From Spartobacteria bacterium (lineage in GTDB: Bacteria; Verrucomicrobiota; Verrucomicrobiia; Chthoniobacterales; Chthoniobacteraceae): a DNA stretch of 6,671 bases. Positions 5,156 to 6,671 of the stretch are shown one piece after another (position 1 is the stretch's first letter; each line of letters begins with the position of its first letter). The position numbers and the translations under genes were made by a program. The DNA lies in NCBI GenBank assembly GCA_025350985.1, contig JANXWU010000303.1:1-6671 (forward strand). The letters are read 5' to 3'. The notes beneath the pieces are model-generated. The model did not search any database. It was not told where the DNA came from and was given only the letters and a program-made list of their open reading frames with translations.

Positions 5156-6295
5156 ATGCTGGAAATCTCCTCACCCATCCCCAAACAAACGGTGGGCAGG
5201 ACTTTCGTGGCCGCGCTGGCTGTCCTCGGCGCGGTCGCGCTGGCCGAGTTTGTCGGACTGGGAGTGGCTTTTTTGAAAGGCCCGCGTAACACGCCGCCGG
5301 TCGCGGTCATCAGCGAACCAGCGCCCGAGAAAATCGTGGATCCGTTCGCCTCCGCCGCCGCCAGCACCGTGCCGCACGCACCGGAGATTCCGCGCGAACT
5401 GCCGAAGCCCAAACCCGTCGATCTTTCACTCCAGCCGCTGCCGGCGGACGTCGCGGAAAAAGCCTCTCCTACGGTCGCGCCGACGCCACCTCCGGCAGCG
5501 CCATCCGCGGACACTCGCGTGAGCGATCTGGTCGAAATGGCGCGGACGCTGCGGGCGCGTGGCGACACGGCCACCACCATCACGCGGCTGCGCGAGGCGG
5601 AGGCGATTTCTCCCACAAATGGTTCCGTGTTGTTCGAGCTGGCGATGACTTACGAGAAAATGGGGATGGCCGACAAGGCGGCGGAGCATTGGAAAAAGAT
5701 CTACGGCCTCGGCGAGTCGGCGGGTCCGTTCTACACCGCCGCCGAGGCGAAGCTGCGCGCCGCCGAGACGATGGCCAAACTCACAACCGCGCAGGCTGCT
5801 GCCGCCGCGCGACCGACTCCGGCAGCGCCGCCTGCGCCCGCCGTCCGGGAGCCGGAAGGCTTCCAACCGGGCGCAACCCTCGCCTTGGCCGAGGTCGTGC
5901 TGGCGAAGCAGGACGATCCGAATTCCGTGCAAAAAATGATGCTCCGCATCCCGATCAAGGGCCGGCCCAATACGAAAATCGAAGTGCGCGACCTGATCAT
6001 TCACGTTGACTTTTACGACATGGTCGAAGGTCAAAAAATCGTCCGCACCAACGCCAACGTCAGCTCGCGCTGGACGACGCTGCCGATCGACTGGAGCGAC
6101 GACGACGTCGAGGTGCTGGAAGTCGAATACGCGCAGCCAAAGCTCGACGTGAAGCGCGCCGCCGAGGGGCGCCGGTATTTTGGTTTCATCATTCGCGTCT
6201 ATTACAAGACGGAGTTGCAGGACATGCGCGCCGAGCCGGTGAGCCTGCTCAAGCAATACCCGCCGCCGCTCAAGCTCACTGCGGAAGCACCGTGA
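5156..6295 (+). CDS. Single-pass membrane protein with TPR-like region and conserved C-terminal domain
   Basis: A 379-residue protein of unknown function. A short cytoplasmic N-terminus precedes one membrane helix (about 15-40). A Pro/Ala-rich linker (45-118) should span the cell wall space or periplasm. Helices at about 121-185, with Leu-Arg-Ala-Arg-Gly-Asp, Ala-Ile-Ser-Pro-Thr-Asn and Leu-Ala-Met-Thr-Tyr-Glu-Lys-Met-Gly, fit one to two tetratricopeptide repeats, a protein-binding fold. A second Ala/Pro linker (212-232) leads to a probably beta-rich C-terminal domain (237-370), beginning near Gly-Ala-Thr-Leu-Ala-Leu-Ala-Glu-Val, that I cannot assign to a family. ATG 5156 is supported by the promoter directly before it and by the helix at the N-terminus. 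Its stop overlaps the response regulator start as TGATG, so the two are coupled and probably functionally linked. Confidence 0.85.
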   Translation: MLEISSPIPKQTVGRTFVAALAVLGAVALAEFVGLGVAFLKGPRNTPPVAVISEPAPEKIVDPFASAAASTVPHAPEIPRELPKPKPVDLSLQPLPADVAEKASPTVAPTPPPAAPSADTRVSDLVEMARTLRARGDTATTITRLREAEAISPTNGSVLFELAMTYEKMGMADKAAEHWKKIYGLGESAGPFYTAAEAKLRAAETMAKLTTAQAAAAARPTPAAPPAPAVREPEGFQPGATLALAEVVLAKQDDPNSVQKMMLRIPIKGRPNTKIEVRDLIIHVDFYDMVEGQKIVRTNANVSSRWTTLPIDWSDDDVEVLEVEYAQPKLDVKRAAEGRRYFGFIIRVYYKTELQDMRAEPVSLLKQYPPPLKLTAEAP

Positions 6296-6671
6296 TGAAC
6301 GTGCTCATCGTCTATGACGACCCGGAGGCCATCGGGACGTTTTTGCCTTTGCTGAAAAAGGCGTTGCCGGACGCGCAAGTCCACGGGGCCGCAGACGGAC
6401 GCGAGGCGCTCGAACAAGCCGGTGCGCTGGGGCAAATCGACGTGCTGGTCACCGACGTGGTCATGAAGGAAGTGGACGGGTTCAGCTTGAACGAAACGCT
6501 GCGCAAACGATTTCCAAAAATGCGCACGATCTTCGTCACCGGCTACGATCTGGTGGAATACGCGGATCGGATTGGCAGCAATCCGGTGCTGCAAAAGCCG
6601 GTGGACTGGAACGAGCTCGCGGCGGCCATCCGCTTGGAGCCGCAGCCAGCGCCCGCCGTGAAACCGGCTCC
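6295..6671 (+). CDS. CheY-like response regulator, partial at 3' end
   Basis: The first 125 residues of a receiver-domain protein that runs out of the window. The acidic pair Asp8-Asp9, phospho-acceptor Asp54 in Val-Thr-Asp-Val-Val-Met, the switch Thr82 in Phe-Val-Thr-Gly-Tyr, and Lys101 in Gln-Lys-Pro-Val-Asp are all in place, so it should be phosphorylated by a histidine kinase not present here. After the receiver (about 1-113) the chain becomes Pro/Ala-rich, which suggests a linker to another domain beyond the window rather than a stand-alone CheY. The start ATG overlaps the preceding stop (TGATG at 6293-6297), as expected for translational coupling with the TPR protein gene. Confidence 0.9.
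   Translation, partial: MNVLIVYDDPEAIGTFLPLLKKALPDAQVHGAADGREALEQAGALGQIDVLVTDVVMKEVDGFSLNETLRKRFPKMRTIFVTGYDLVEYADRIGSNPVLQKPVDWNELAAAIRLEPQPAPAVKPA

Noticed and set aside
5426..6256. 276-codon minus-strand ORF opposite the TPR protein gene
   Set aside because: Its Arg/His/Gly-rich composition is that of an antisense shadow, while the plus-strand frame has a membrane helix, TPR-like helices and a coupled downstream gene.

Overview
The window is GC-rich bacterial chromosome. Three things point to a Verrucomicrobia-type organism (an Opitutus-like lineage would fit): genes mostly lack Shine-Dalgarno sequences, intergenic spaces are full of short palindromic repeats, and a proline/alanine-rich single-pass TPR protein is coupled to a response regulator. 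This placement is inference; no rRNA or other marker is present. No phage, transposase, tRNA or CRISPR was found.

Layout. Bases 1-1210 (+) hold the tail of a CNNM/CorC-type membrane protein and, after a 31-codon overlapping small ORF, a second shorter CNNM-CBS protein that lacks the usual C-terminal domain. Bases 1211-1801 are a gene-free convergent intergenic region, dominated by a degenerate 21-bp tandem array of 20 units (1280-1697). Bases 1802-4759 (-) carry, in transcription order, a small three-helix membrane protein, a secreted GH128-type glycoside hydrolase, and leuA (2-isopropylmalate synthase). A 211-bp leader lies before leuA and contains possible alternative stems and a small leader ORF. 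Bases 4760-5155 form a divergent intergenic region with at least four palindromic elements, including a 95-bp miniature inverted-repeat element, flanked by outward-facing sigma70-like promoters. Bases 5156-6671 (+) hold a membrane-anchored TPR protein whose stop codon overlaps the start of a CheY-like response regulator that runs off the end.

How the genes relate. The two CNNM proteins are probably co-transcribed cation-transport paralogues. leuA commits carbon to leucine synthesis; the hydrolase and small membrane protein upstream of it have no obvious link to leucine and may simply share its strand. The TPR protein and response regulator are very likely one translationally coupled unit. The most unusual item is the 21-bp array: regular, modular, located between converging genes, and better explained as a DNA or RNA structural element than as a gene. 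No complete new multi-gene system (defence, secondary metabolism or similar) is visible.
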